Shown here in pieces: positions 8,038-16,611 of a stretch of DNA of 64,000 bases. The DNA lies in assembly GCA_903932865.1 (NCBI GenBank), contig CAIZHQ010000016.1, positions 186,001-250,000 of the forward strand. The letters are read 5' to 3'. Position 1 is the stretch's first letter. Each line of letters starts with the position of its first letter. The notes under the pieces are model-generated. The model was not told the DNA's origin. It ran no database searches and saw nothing but the letters and a program-made list of their open reading frames with translations. The stretch comes from an uncultured Burkholderiales bacterium. Lineage in GTDB: Bacteria > Pseudomonadota > Gammaproteobacteria > Burkholderiales > Burkholderiaceae_C. The translations under genes were made by a program, and so were the position numbers.

Positions 8038-9486
8038 TCAGTCTTTCTTGTCGACTTTGCGTTCGGCCAGTGTGGTGCTGGCTTTGACGGGCTGGCCTTT
8101 GAGTTGTTTGAGGGCCTGGGCCAGTTGGAAGTCTTTGTCCGAGCCGAATTCGGGCAAGCGACGTTCGGCGACTGGTTTTTTGGCATCTTCTTCCAGCTTT
8201 TTCATGGCCTCCTCACGGGCTTTTTCGCGGGTGGGGTCTTTGGCTTCGTCGGCTTCTTTGCCGTTCGACAGGTGTTTGCCCAGGTCGGCTTCGCGGGTGC
8301 GCAGGGCTGCAAAGACGTTGCCGGTTTCGGTCTCGTCGAGCATCACGTCGGGCACGATGCCCTTGGCCTGGATGGCGCGGCCGTTGGGCGTGTAGTAACG
8401 GGCCGTGGTAATTTTGAGGGCGGTGTCTGGGCCCAGTTGTCGCACGGTTTGCACTGAGCCTTTGCCAAAGGTCTGGCTGCCCATGAGGGTGGCGCGTTTG
8501 TAGTCTTGCAGGGCACCGGCCACGATTTCGCTGGCCGAGGCTGAGCCTTCGTTGACCAACACCACGAGGGGCACTTTTTTCAGGGCTCCGCCAGTGGCAA
8601 GTGTCATTCGGGTGATGGGGTCGTTGCTGTTGTTGCGACGCCAAAATTGGGGTGATGCTTTGTAGGTGAATTTGCTTTCGGCCAACTGACCGTTGGTGGT
8701 GACCACCGTGACGTTTTCGGGCAGGAAGGCGGCCGACAGGGCCACGGCCGCATCCAACAGTCCGCCCGGGTCGTTGCGCAAGTCCAGCACCAAGCCCTTG
8801 AGCTGGGGGTCTTGCTTGTACATCTCTTCGATCTTGCGGGCGAAGTCTTCGACGGTGCGTTCCTGGAATTGGGACACGCGGATCCAGCCGTAACCAGGCT
8901 CGATCAGCTTGGACTTGACCGATTGGGTCTTGATTTCTTCGCGGATGATGGTGACCGGGAAGGTGCGGTTTTCCTCTTTGCGGAAGACTGTGAGCAACAC
9001 TTTGGTTTTGGGCTCACCACGCATGCGCTTGACCGCTTCGCTGAGCGAAAGGCCTTTGAGGGGGGTGTCGTCAACTTTGGTGATCAGGTCGTTGGGTTTG
9101 AGGCCTGCACGGTCGGCGGGTGAGCCTTCAATGGGCGAGACGACCTTGACGACACCGTCTTCCTGACTGATCTCGATGCCCACGCCGACAAATTTGCCCG
9201 AAGTGCCTTCAGAAAATTCCTTGAAGGTTTTTTTGTCAAAGTATTGAGAGTGGGGGTCCAGGCTGGACACCATGCCGGAGATGGCTTCGGTGATGAGTTT
9301 CTTCTCGTCCACCGGCTCGACGTAGTCGCTCTTGACCATGCCAAACACGGCGGCCAGCTGCTGCAGTTCTTCGAGAGGCAGTGGAGCCATGTTGCCGCGT
9401 GCGACAGTTTGCAGCGACACGGTGGTGAGCGTGCCAGCCAAGGCGCCCACACTGAGCCAACCGGCGATCTTGAGTTTGTGTCCCAT
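8038..9486 (-). CDS. ctpA: Carboxy-terminal processing protease CtpA/Prc-like (S41)
   Basis: A periplasmic serine protease of 482 residues. An N-terminal hydrophobic anchor or signal lies at about 7-30, a PDZ domain at about 95-180 (FVGVGIEIS, PADRAGLKPNDLI), and the S41 catalytic domain after that. The catalytic Ser lies in NEGSASASE (312-320) and the Lys in FGKGSVQ (Lys342). A Lys/Glu-rich tail follows at about 400-480. It degrades or trims envelope proteins from the C-terminus. The order gpmA-ctpA-moeB on one strand is recurrent in Burkholderiales as far as I know. Confidence 0.95.
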   Translation of the reverse strand: MGHKLKIAGWLSVGALAGTLTTVSLQTVARGNMAPLPLEELQQLAAVFGMVKSDYVEPVDEKKLITEAISGMVSSLDPHSQYFDKKTFKEFSEGTSGKFVGVGIEISQEDGVVKVVSPIEGSPADRAGLKPNDLITKVDDTPLKGLSLSEAVKRMRGEPKTKVLLTVFRKEENRTFPVTIIREEIKTQSVKSKLIEPGYGWIRVSQFQERTVEDFARKIEEMYKQDPQLKGLVLDLRNDPGGLLDAAVALSAAFLPENVTVVTTNGQLAESKFTYKASPQFWRRNNSNDPITRMTLATGGALKKVPLVVLVNEGSASASEIVAGALQDYKRATLMGSQTFGKGSVQTVRQLGPDTALKITTARYYTPNGRAIQAKGIVPDVMLDETETGNVFAALRTREADLGKHLSNGKEADEAKDPTREKAREEAMKKLEEDAKKPVAERRLPEFGSDKDFQLAQALKQLKGQPVKASTTLAERKVDKKD

Positions 9487-9585
9487 TTTGCGAGTGCGTG
9501 TGCAGTGAAGTTCGGTCCAATATACACCCGCAAGCCCCGCACCGTGGGGCTTGGTGTGTAATTTCCTGTAAAGGGCCTTGTGCCG

Positions 9586-10323
9586 TCAGGCTTTGCCCTG
9601 GCTGGCCACGGCAGCAGCGGCTTTGGCGGCGGCTTCGGCGTCGCCCAAGTAGTAATGGCGAATGGGCTTAAGGTTGGCGTCAAGCTCGTACACCAAGGGA
9701 ATGCCGTTGGGGATGTTCAAGTGCACGATGTCGGTCTCGGAGATGCCGTCCAGGTACTTGATCAGTGCGCGGATGGAGTTGCCGTGCGCGGTGATCAAGA
9801 CACGCTTGCCCGCCCGGATGCTGGGGGCAATGCTGTCGTTCCAGGCGGGCAGCACGCGCGCGACGGTGTCTTTCAGGCATTCGGTCAGTGGCACCAATGC
9901 CGGATCGGGGTAGCGGCGGTCGCTGCGTTCGCAGCGGGGGTCGGTCGCTTCCAGTGCGGGTGGGGGCGTGTCGTAGCTGCGACGCCAGACCAGCACTTGC
10001 GCGTCACCGTATTGCTTGGCCATGTCGGCTTTGTTCAGACCCTGCAGCGCGCCGTAGTGGCGTTCGTTCAGGCGGTAGTCGTTGACCACCGGCAGCCAGG
10101 TGCGGTCCATCTCGTCCAGGGTGAACCAGAGGGTGAGGATGGCGCGCTTGAGCACCGAGGTGTAGCACAGGTCAAAGTCTAAGCCTTCGGCCTTGATCAA
10201 TTTGCCCGCCGACATGGCCTGGCTCACACCGGTGGGGGTCAGGTCTACATCGGTCCAGCCGGTGAAGCGGTTTTCCAGGTTCCAGGTGGATTCGCCATGG
10301 CGAATGAGGACAAGTTTGTACAT
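9586..10323 (-). CDS. gpmA: 2,3-bisphosphoglycerate-dependent phosphoglycerate mutase
   Basis: A glycolytic enzyme interconverting 3- and 2-phosphoglycerate. The 245-residue length is normal for the dimeric cofactor-dependent type. The phosphohistidine motif [10 protein letters not shown] (His9) is at the N-terminus, and [24 protein letters not shown] and [11 protein letters not shown] are all present. It is transcribed away from the rhodanese-grxC-secB group. Confidence 0.97.
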   Translation of the reverse strand: MYKLVLIRHGESTWNLENRFTGWTDVDLTPTGVSQAMSAGKLIKAEGLDFDLCYTSVLKRAILTLWFTLDEMDRTWLPVVNDYRLNERHYGALQGLNKADMAKQYGDAQVLVWRRSYDTPPPALEATDPRCERSDRRYPDPALVPLTECLKDTVARVLPAWNDSIAPSIRAGKRVLITAHGNSIRALIKYLDGISETDIVHLNIPNGIPLVYELDANLKPIRHYYLGDAEAAAKAAAAVASQGKA

Positions 10324-10436
10324 AGAAAAGAGGCCTTGGAGGCGTTTTAAAACAGGGGTAAGCCTGGCATTTTAGAATTGCGAGTTCTCTGTCCGCTGAC
10401 AAGGCGGCGTTTTTTTGATGAATAAAGGTCTGTCCC

Positions 10437-10838
10437 GTGAATTTTTTGATTGATAACTGGATGCTGCTGGCCCTGGCTTTGGGGTCGGGCTTGGCCTTGT
10501 TGTTGCCGATTTTGACCAAGGGCAGCGGTCTGGACCCTCAGGCCATGGTGCAGCTGATGAACCGCGAGAAAGCCGTGGTGATTGACGTGTGCGAGCCCGA
10601 CGAGTTTGCAAGAGGACATGTCATCGGGTCCAAAAATTTGCCTTTGGGCCAGCTCGAAGAAAAGCTGGGCCAAGTGGTCAAGAACAAGTCGGCCCAAGTG
10701 ATCATGGTGTGCCAGGTGGGTGCGCGTTCGGCGCGCGCTGCTGCAACGGCTCGCAAGCTGGGCTATGACAACGCGCAGTCGCTCTCGGGTGGTCTGCGCG
10801 CGTGGACTGCGGCCAGCATGCCGACCGAAAAAGCCTGA
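10437..10838 (+). CDS. Membrane-anchored rhodanese-domain protein
   Basis: A 133-residue protein with one membrane segment (about residues 8-27) followed by a single rhodanese domain. The active-site loop is CQVGARS with Cys92. The start is GTG 10437; the first in-frame ATG is residue 9, inside the membrane segment, so GTG is preferred. The domain probably faces the cytoplasm. It heads a row with grxC and secB, a common arrangement suggesting a role in sulfur or thiol handling. The substrate is unknown. Confidence 0.88.
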   Translation: MNFLIDNWMLLALALGSGLALLLPILTKGSGLDPQAMVQLMNREKAVVIDVCEPDEFARGHVIGSKNLPLGQLEEKLGQVVKNKSAQVIMVCQVGARSARAAATARKLGYDNAQSLSGGLRAWTAASMPTEKA

Positions 10839-10865
10839 TTTCACATTTGCCAACAAGGAATTTTC

Positions 10866-11126
10866 ATGCAAGCCGTCAAGATGTACACCACCGCTGTTTG
10901 CCCTTATTGCGTTCGTGCCAAGCAGTTGCTCAAGTCCAAGGGGGTGGAGCAAATTGAAGAAATCCGCATTGACACCGATCCGGCCCAGCGCGACCACATG
11001 ATGCAAATCACGGGTCGCCGCACCGTGCCTCAGATTTACGTGGGTGACACCCACGTGGGTGGCTGTGATGACCTGATGGCCCTGGACGCCAAAGGCGGCC
11101 TGGTGCCTTTGCTGCAGGCGGCCTGA
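10866..11126 (+). CDS. grxC: Glutaredoxin 3
   Basis: An 86-residue cytoplasmic dithiol glutaredoxin. The active site CPYC is at 12-15, cis-proline in TVPQIYVG and GG in VGGCDDL bind glutathione. It lies 27 bases after the rhodanese gene, with AAGGA about seven bases before the ATG. It reduces disulfides with glutathione. Confidence 0.96.
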   Translation: MQAVKMYTTAVCPYCVRAKQLLKSKGVEQIEEIRIDTDPAQRDHMMQITGRRTVPQIYVGDTHVGGCDDLMALDAKGGLVPLLQAA

Positions 11127-11264
11127 ATTGCACCACCCGTTGTTCAGGGTTTGCATGGCTCTGATGCCTGTTGGGGCGGCTGGGATGGCCGATAATGCGG
11201 CTGTCTCCTTCCTCCATCTGTCCGGTTTTTTCCGGCACTTTCATTTCATACTTAAGAGTTTCCC

Positions 11265-11744
11265 ATGACCGATACCGCTGTCACCCCCGCCACCGAAGCC
11301 CAAGCCCCCGTGTTCCAGATTCAGCGTGTTTACCTGAAAGAGGCTTCGCTGGAGCAACCCAATTCGCCGGGCATTTTGCTGGACCAGCAGCAGCCCAATG
11401 TGGACATCCAGTTGGGCGTGGAAGCCACACCCGTGGCCGAGGGCGTGTTTGAAGTCTGCGTCACCGCCACCGTGCACACCAAAATCGGCGACAAGACCGT
11501 GTTCTTGGTCGAGTGCAAGCAGGGCGGCATTTTTGAAATCCGCAACCTGCCAGACGACCAGATGGGACCCGTCATGGGCATCGCTTGCCCACAAATCGTT
11601 TACCCCTACCTGCGCGGCAACGTGGCCGACCTGATCACGCGTGCGGGCTTTCCGCCGGTGCACTTGGCTGAGATCAACTTCCAGGCCATGTACGAGCAGC
11701 AACAAGTCCAGCAAGCCGAGCAGGCCGCTGCGATCACGCAGTAA
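11265..11744 (+). CDS. secB: Protein-export chaperone SecB
   Basis: A tetrameric cytosolic chaperone that keeps preproteins unfolded and passes them to SecA. The 159-residue length is normal. Signature stretches are [19 protein letters not shown] near residue 16 and the GGIFEIRNL...YPYLR region, plus the C-terminal QAEQ tail. It follows grxC, a typical secB neighbour, and is 24 bases from gpsA. Confidence 0.97.
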   Translation: MTDTAVTPATEAQAPVFQIQRVYLKEASLEQPNSPGILLDQQQPNVDIQLGVEATPVAEGVFEVCVTATVHTKIGDKTVFLVECKQGGIFEIRNLPDDQMGPVMGIACPQIVYPYLRGNVADLITRAGFPPVHLAEINFQAMYEQQQVQQAEQAAAITQ

Positions 11745-11768
11745 GCCGGACCAAGGTTCAGCCGGACC

Positions 11769-12770
11769 ATGCACATCACCATCATGGGTGCCGGCGCTTG
11801 GGGCACCGCCATGGCTTTGGCGGCGGCCCGTCATCCGGGTGGGCATTCGGTCACTTTGCACGCACGCGATGCTGCACAGGCTGAGGCTTTGAGCACTCAA
11901 AGGCAAAACGCCCGTTACCTGCCGGGCATGGCCTTGCCCGACTCCCTTGAAATTTCATCGGCCCCTTTGGCGTCTTTGCTGACGTCCACAATGGACTGCG
12001 ACTTGTGGGTCATTGCCACACCTATGGCGGGTTTGCGTGCTGTGCTGACGTCCATGTTGGAGGTGAGCGCGCCTGTGGCCTGGCTGTGCAAGGGGCTGGA
12101 GTCGGGCACCGGGTGGATGCCCCATGAGGTGCAGGCTCAGGTGGCGCCGCACTTGATGGCGGGTGCGTTGAGCGGACCCAGTTTTGCCTTGGAGGTGGCG
12201 CGGCAGCAACCCACGGCGTTGGTGGCTGCCAGTGCCCACGCGAGTGTGCGCCATGCCTTGGTACAGGCTTTCCATGGCCCGGCCTTGCGTGTGTATGCCA
12301 ACAGCGACATCGTGGGGGTGGAAGTGGGCGGGGCCGTGAAGAATGTGCTGGCCATCGCTACGGGCTTGTGCGATGGCCTGGGTCTGGGCCTGAATGCGCG
12401 CGCTGCCCTGATTACCCGGGGTTTGGCCGAGATGACGCGCCTGGGCCTGGCGCTGGGGGCTCAGAGCGACACTTTCATGGGGTTGTCCGGCCTGGGCGAC
12501 CTGGTTCTGACGGCCACGGGGGACCTGAGCCGCAACCGCAAAGTGGGTTTGCTTCTGGCCCAAGGCCAGACGCTGGATCAGGCGGTGACTTCACTGGGCC
12601 ATGTGGCAGAGGGTGTTTACAGCGCCCGCACCGTCCTGCAGCGTGCCCGTGCCTTAGGGGTGGACATGCCGATCACCGAGGCGGTGGTGGCTTTGCTGGA
12701 CGCTCGTCTGAGCGCCCGTGAGGCGGTGCAGGCCCTGATGGGGCGTGACCCCAAGGGCGAATTCGCCTAA
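11769..12770 (+). CDS. gpsA: NAD(P)-dependent glycerol-3-phosphate dehydrogenase
   Basis: Reduces dihydroxyacetone phosphate to sn-glycerol-3-phosphate for phospholipid synthesis. The 333-residue protein has the Rossmann loop [10 protein letters not shown] at 6-15, then [27 protein letters not shown] with the catalytic Lys, and [19 protein letters not shown]. The secB-gpsA order is common. Six bases separate it from rodA. Confidence 0.96.
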   Translation: MHITIMGAGAWGTAMALAAARHPGGHSVTLHARDAAQAEALSTQRQNARYLPGMALPDSLEISSAPLASLLTSTMDCDLWVIATPMAGLRAVLTSMLEVSAPVAWLCKGLESGTGWMPHEVQAQVAPHLMAGALSGPSFALEVARQQPTALVAASAHASVRHALVQAFHGPALRVYANSDIVGVEVGGAVKNVLAIATGLCDGLGLGLNARAALITRGLAEMTRLGLALGAQSDTFMGLSGLGDLVLTATGDLSRNRKVGLLLAQGQTLDQAVTSLGHVAEGVYSARTVLQRARALGVDMPITEAVVALLDARLSAREAVQALMGRDPKGEFA

Positions 12771-12776
12771 TTTTCC

Positions 12777-13964
12777 ATGAACAAGACTGTACGTCAGGCC
12801 CCGTTGACATCGGCCTCTGTCTTTCAAAAACCCACCGCGCTGCAGCGGGGGATGCGCTTGATCGAAGGTTTTGACGGGCCTTTGGCCTTGGCTGTTTTTT
12901 TTCTGGCCTGTCTGGGCATGTTGGTCATGTATTCCTCAGGTTATGACCACGGCACCCGCTTTGTTGACCATGGACGCAACATGCTGATTGCGGGCTTCAT
13001 CATGTTTGTAGTGGCGCAGATTCCGCCTTCCAAACTCATGGCTTGGGCGATCCCGGTGTACACCGTGGGCGTGATTTTGCTGGTGGCGGTGGCCCTTTTT
13101 GGCATCACCAAAAAAGGCTCCACGCGCTGGCTCAATTTGGGGGTGGTGATCCAGCCCAGCGAGATCTTGAAAATTGCCTTGCCCCTGATGCTGGCCGCCT
13201 GGTTTCAAAAACGCGAGGGGCAGTTGCGGCCCTTTGACTTCGCGGTGGCTTTGCTGATTTTGGGCATCCCCGTGGGCCTGATCATGAAGCAGCCGGATTT
13301 GGGCACCTCCTTGCTGGTGTTGGCGGCGGGTTTGGCCGTGATTTTCTTTGCCGGGCTCAAGTGGCGCTGGATTTTGCCGCCGATTGTTTTGGGTGTTTTG
13401 GGCATCGTGGTGCTGGTGATCTTGGAGCCCAGCTTGTGCCAGCCCGATGTGGATTGGCATGTGCTGCGCGAGTACCAGCGCCAAAGGGTGTGCACCTTGC
13501 TGGACCCGGGCCGTGACCCTCTGGGCAAGGGTTTTCACATCATCCAGGGCATGATCGCCATTGGCTCGGGCGGCTTTTGGGGCAAAGGCTTCATGCAGGG
13601 CACGCAAACGCACCTGGAGTTCATCCCAGAGCGCACCACCGACTTTATTTTTGCAGCCTTGGGTGAAGAGTTCGGCCTGTTCGGGGGCTTGCTTTTGTTG
13701 GCCAGTTTATTCTTCCTGATTTACCGGGCCTTGGTCATTGCCATGCAGGCGCCCACCTTGTTCAGCCGTTTGTTGGCGGGCAGCATGGCCATGATTTTCT
13801 TCACCTATGCCTTTGTCAATGTCGGCATGGTCAGCGGCATCTTGCCGGTGGTGGGCGTGCCCTTGCCGTTCATCAGTTACGGCGGAACGGCCATGGTGAC
13901 GTTGGGGCTGGCTTTGGGCATTTTGATGTCGATTGCGAAATCCAAACAACTGGTGCAAACATGA
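12777..13964 (+). CDS. rodA: Rod-shape-determining glycosyltransferase RodA
   Basis: A SEDS-family peptidoglycan polymerase of the inner membrane that works with PBP2 in cell elongation. The 395-residue protein has about ten membrane segments. SEDS hallmarks include GSTRWLNLGVVIQPSEILKI, KQPDLGTSLL, PERTTDFIFAALGEEFG and the terminal ISYGGTAMV. The N-terminal extension before MRLIEGFDG is moderately long. No penicillin-binding-protein gene lies next to it here. Its stop overlaps the ATG of the following oxidoreductase by four bases. Confidence 0.93.
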   Translation: MNKTVRQAPLTSASVFQKPTALQRGMRLIEGFDGPLALAVFFLACLGMLVMYSSGYDHGTRFVDHGRNMLIAGFIMFVVAQIPPSKLMAWAIPVYTVGVILLVAVALFGITKKGSTRWLNLGVVIQPSEILKIALPLMLAAWFQKREGQLRPFDFAVALLILGIPVGLIMKQPDLGTSLLVLAAGLAVIFFAGLKWRWILPPIVLGVLGIVVLVILEPSLCQPDVDWHVLREYQRQRVCTLLDPGRDPLGKGFHIIQGMIAIGSGGFWGKGFMQGTQTHLEFIPERTTDFIFAALGEEFGLFGGLLLLASLFFLIYRALVIAMQAPTLFSRLLAGSMAMIFFTYAFVNVGMVSGILPVVGVPLPFISYGGTAMVTLGLALGILMSIAKSKQLVQT

Positions 13965-14848
13965 AAAATCTGACGCAGGTCGGGGTGGTGGGTGCGGGCA
14001 ACATGGGCGGTGGCATGCTGGCCCGTTTGCGTGGTCTGGGTTGGTCGGTGGCGGTGCATGACATCGACCGACAGGTTCAGTCGCAGGCCGTGGCCTTGGG
14101 GGCCGTTGCTTGCGGGTCTGCCATGGAGGCAGCCCGCATGCTGGCGCCCGATGGCGTGTTGATGGTGGTGGTGGTGGATGCCGCGCAAACCGAGGTGGTG
14201 CTTTGGGGCGAGGGGGGCGCTGGCCCGGTGCTCAAGCCGGGTCAGTCGGTGATGCTGTGCCCAACATTGGGACCTGCCACGGTGCAAAGCCATGCTGAGC
14301 GTTTGGCGCACAGGGGGATTGACTTCATCGATGCCCCCATGTCCGGGGGGCCTGTGCGGGCCCAACAGGGCACCATGAGTTTGATGGTGGCATGCTCCGA
14401 TTCAGTGTGGCAACGCAGCCAGAAGCTGTTGACCGCCTTGAGCCAGCAAGTTTTTCGCGTGGGAACCCGCGCAGGAGACGGCGCCCGCACCAAGCTGGTC
14501 AACAACTTGCTGGCCGCGGTGAATCTGGCGGGCGCGGCTGAAGCCATGGCCTTGGCCGAGCGCCTGGGGCTGGACCCTGCCGCCACGCTGTCGGTCATTG
14601 AAGCGTCCAGTGGTCAAAGCTGGATTGGCTCGGACAGGATGCGCCGGGCTTTGGCAGGGGATTTCCAGCCCCGTGCCCACGTCACTTTGCTGGCCAAAGA
14701 CACGGGCTTGGCCGTGCAGGCCGCTGACGATGTGGCCTTTGATCCCCCTTTAGGTCGTTTGGCGAGGGACTTGTTTGCGCAAGCCCTGGGGCAGGGTTGG
14801 GCCGATCTGGACGATGCGGCCTTGCTCAAACTCATGCGCCAGCGCTGA
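13961..14848 (+). CDS. 3-hydroxyisobutyrate-dehydrogenase-family NAD(P)-dependent oxidoreductase
   Basis: A 295-residue beta-hydroxyacid dehydrogenase. The Rossmann loop is GAGNMGGG (11-18), DAPMSGGP lies at 125-132, and the catalytic Lys178 sits in RTKLVNNLL. The family includes 3-hydroxyisobutyrate, tartronate semialdehyde and gamma-hydroxybutyrate dehydrogenases; the sequence alone does not choose. It overlaps rodA by ATGA, so translation is probably coupled, although no functional link is evident. Confidence 0.88.
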   Translation: MKNLTQVGVVGAGNMGGGMLARLRGLGWSVAVHDIDRQVQSQAVALGAVACGSAMEAARMLAPDGVLMVVVVDAAQTEVVLWGEGGAGPVLKPGQSVMLCPTLGPATVQSHAERLAHRGIDFIDAPMSGGPVRAQQGTMSLMVACSDSVWQRSQKLLTALSQQVFRVGTRAGDGARTKLVNNLLAAVNLAGAAEAMALAERLGLDPAATLSVIEASSGQSWIGSDRMRRALAGDFQPRAHVTLLAKDTGLAVQAADDVAFDPPLGRLARDLFAQALGQGWADLDDAALLKLMRQR

Positions 14849-14919
14849 AGCCGCTGCTCGCCGCGGACATCGGGGTCCGGTGTGGGCAAGGGTCTTGATC
14901 CGTGCCTACAATGGACAAC

Positions 14920-16380
14920 ATGATTTCACGCGAACCCACCATTGAACGCTTGGCCACGGCCAAGTCCCTGTTGCTTGACCCGTTTGGTCTTGACGAAACT
15001 CATCTGACTCAAGCCCTGAACGCCATCAAGGCGCACGCGGTCGATGACGCCGATCTTTACTTTCAATACACCCGATCCGAAGGCTGGAGCCTGGAAGAGG
15101 GCATCGTCAAGACCGGCAGCTTCAGCATCGACCAAGGTGTGGGTGTACGGGCTGTTTCGGGGGAGAAAACCGCCTTTGCCTACTCCGATGACATCTCCGA
15201 AGCCTCCTTGATGGACGCGGCCATGACGGTGCGCTCCATTGCCTCTGCCGCGCAAAACAAGCGCATCAAGGTACCAGCGCGAAAGATTTCGGCCAGCCGT
15301 TCGCTCTACCCCGCGCTGGACCCGATGTCTACACTCGACAGCACGGCCAAAGTGAACTTGCTGGGCCATGTCGAAAAAATCGCCCGTGCCAAAGACCCAC
15401 GCGTTGTGCAAGTCATGGCGGGCCTGGCCACCGAATACGACGTGGTCATGGTCGCCCGCGCTGATGGCACACTGGCCGCCGATGTGCGTCCCCTGATCCG
15501 TCTGTCGGTCACCGTGATTGCCGAGCAAAATGGCCGCCGCGAAGTGGGCAGTGCCGGCGGCGGTGGTCGCTTTGGCCTGGCTTATTTTGACGACGCCATG
15601 GTCGAAAGCTATGTGCAAGAAGCCGTGTCGGCCGCGCTCATCAACCTCGAAGCCCGCCCTGCGCCCGCAGGCGAGATGACCGTGGTGTTGGGCAATGGCT
15701 GGCCCGGCGTGCTGTTGCACGAAGCCGTGGGCCACGGGTTGGAGGGCGACTTCAACCGCAAGGGATCGAGCGCTTTCAGCGGCCGCATTGGTCAGCGTGT
15801 GGCGGCCAAGGGCGTCACCGTGCTGGATGATGGCACCATGGCCGACCGCCGGGGCTCGCTGAACGTGGACGACGAAGGCCACGCCAGCCAAAAGAATGTG
15901 CTGATCGAAGACGGCATCTTGCGCGGCTACATCCAGGACTCGATGAACGCCCGCCTGATGGGCGTCAAGCCCACGGGCAATGGCCGCCGCGAAAGCTACG
16001 CCCATGTGCCCATGCCGCGCATGACCAACACCTACATGCTGGGCGGCGACAAGAGCGCCGAGGAAATCGTGGCCAGCATCAAAAAGGGCCTCTATGCCAC
16101 CAACTTTGCAGGCGGCCAGGTCGACATCACCAGCGGGAAGTTCGTGTTCTCCGCCAGCCAGGCTTATTGGGTAGAAAACGGCAAGATCCAATACCCCGTC
16201 AAAGGCGCGACCTTGATCGGCAGCGGCCCCGAGTCGCTCAAGAAGATCAGCATGATCGGCAACGACTTGAAGCTCGACTCGGGTGTGGGCACCTGCGGTA
16301 AAGAAGGTCAGAGCGTGCCGGTGGGCGTCGGTCAGCCGACCTTGCGCATCGATGGCCTGACGGTGGGCGGCACCGCGTGA
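14920..16380 (+). CDS. tldD: Metalloprotease TldD
   Basis: The TldD subunit of the TldD/TldE (PmbA) zinc protease, which trims peptides such as microcin precursors and degrades some antitoxins. From ATG 14920 the protein is 486 residues and carries HEAVGH at 267-272, the HExxxH zinc motif that marks TldD rather than TldE. Frames reach back to GTG 14902 and ATG 14911, but the family start MISREPTIERL fits 14920. A TACAAT sequence just upstream (14907-14912) resembles a -10 box. Confidence 0.93.
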   Translation: MISREPTIERLATAKSLLLDPFGLDETHLTQALNAIKAHAVDDADLYFQYTRSEGWSLEEGIVKTGSFSIDQGVGVRAVSGEKTAFAYSDDISEASLMDAAMTVRSIASAAQNKRIKVPARKISASRSLYPALDPMSTLDSTAKVNLLGHVEKIARAKDPRVVQVMAGLATEYDVVMVARADGTLAADVRPLIRLSVTVIAEQNGRREVGSAGGGGRFGLAYFDDAMVESYVQEAVSAALINLEARPAPAGEMTVVLGNGWPGVLLHEAVGHGLEGDFNRKGSSAFSGRIGQRVAAKGVTVLDDGTMADRRGSLNVDDEGHASQKNVLIEDGILRGYIQDSMNARLMGVKPTGNGRRESYAHVPMPRMTNTYMLGGDKSAEEIVASIKKGLYATNFAGGQVDITSGKFVFSASQAYWVENGKIQYPVKGATLIGSGPESLKKISMIGNDLKLDSGVGTCGKEGQSVPVGVGQPTLRIDGLTVGGTA

Positions 16381-16385
16381 ACAGT

Positions 16386-16407
16386 GCCCAAGGGTTTGCC
16401 CTTGGGC
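16386..16407. terminator. Perfect stem-loop after tldD
   Basis: GCCCAAGGG (16386-16394) and CCCTTGGGC (16399-16407) form a nine-base-pair stem with a TTTG loop, beginning five bases after the tldD stop. It lacks a U-tract, so it may stabilise the 3' end or terminate weakly upstream of the aroG leader. Confidence 0.45.
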
Positions 16408-16451
16408 AGGGCTGTCAGGAACTGTCATCCAGCTGTGATACATTGGTCCCC

Positions 16452-16526
16452 ATGTCTTTGCGCATTGCTTTTTACTTTTTTTATTTTTGGTTCTCAGTCC
16501 CCGGCGGACGAGAGGCGAGCGCATAA
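16452..16526 (+). CDS. Aromatic-amino-acid-rich leader peptide of aroG
   Basis: A 24-codon frame, MSLRIAFYFFYFWFSVPGG followed by REASA and TAA at 16524-16526. Seven aromatic residues lie within eight consecutive codons (Phe, Tyr, Phe, Phe, Tyr, Phe, Trp, Phe; in fact all eight, at 16470-16493). It lies 85 bases upstream of aroG and directly before a terminator with a competing pairing partner. This is the classic layout of a ribosome-mediated attenuator in which scarcity of charged Phe, Tyr or Trp tRNA stalls the ribosome. No Shine-Dalgarno is visible; a GATACA at 16437-16442 could be a -10 box giving a leaderless transcript starting at or just before the ATG (inference). Confidence 0.85.
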   Translation: MSLRIAFYFFYFWFSVPGGREASA

Positions 16527-16582
16527 GCACCCGAACATCTCGATACACACCGCCGGAGCCCCAAAGCCCGGCGGTTTTTTTT
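16501..16582 (+). promoter_or_regulatory. Transcription attenuator of aroG (antiterminator/terminator pair)
   Basis: CCGCCGG at 16550-16556 can pair either with CCGGCGG at 16568-16574, giving an intrinsic terminator followed by eight T (16575-16582), or with an identical CCGGCGG at 16501-16507, giving an antiterminator. The upstream copy lies inside the leader peptide, immediately after the aromatic codons. A ribosome stalled on those codons leaves 16501-16507 free and favours read-through; a ribosome moving to the stop at 16524 covers it and favours termination. Pairings are seen in the sequence; function is inferred from known amino-acid attenuators. Confidence 0.85.
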
Positions 16583-16611
16583 CACCTGTTTTTTCAATTG
16601 AGGAGTCCACG

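Noticed and set aside
14926-16548. 540-residue open frame antisense to tldD
   Set aside because: High GC gives long antisense frames; tldD on the other strand has full motifs and the antisense protein resembles nothing.
16384-16611. N-terminal extension of aroG
   Set aside because: It would run through the leader peptide and terminator hairpin; ATG 16612 has a strong Shine-Dalgarno and the family start.
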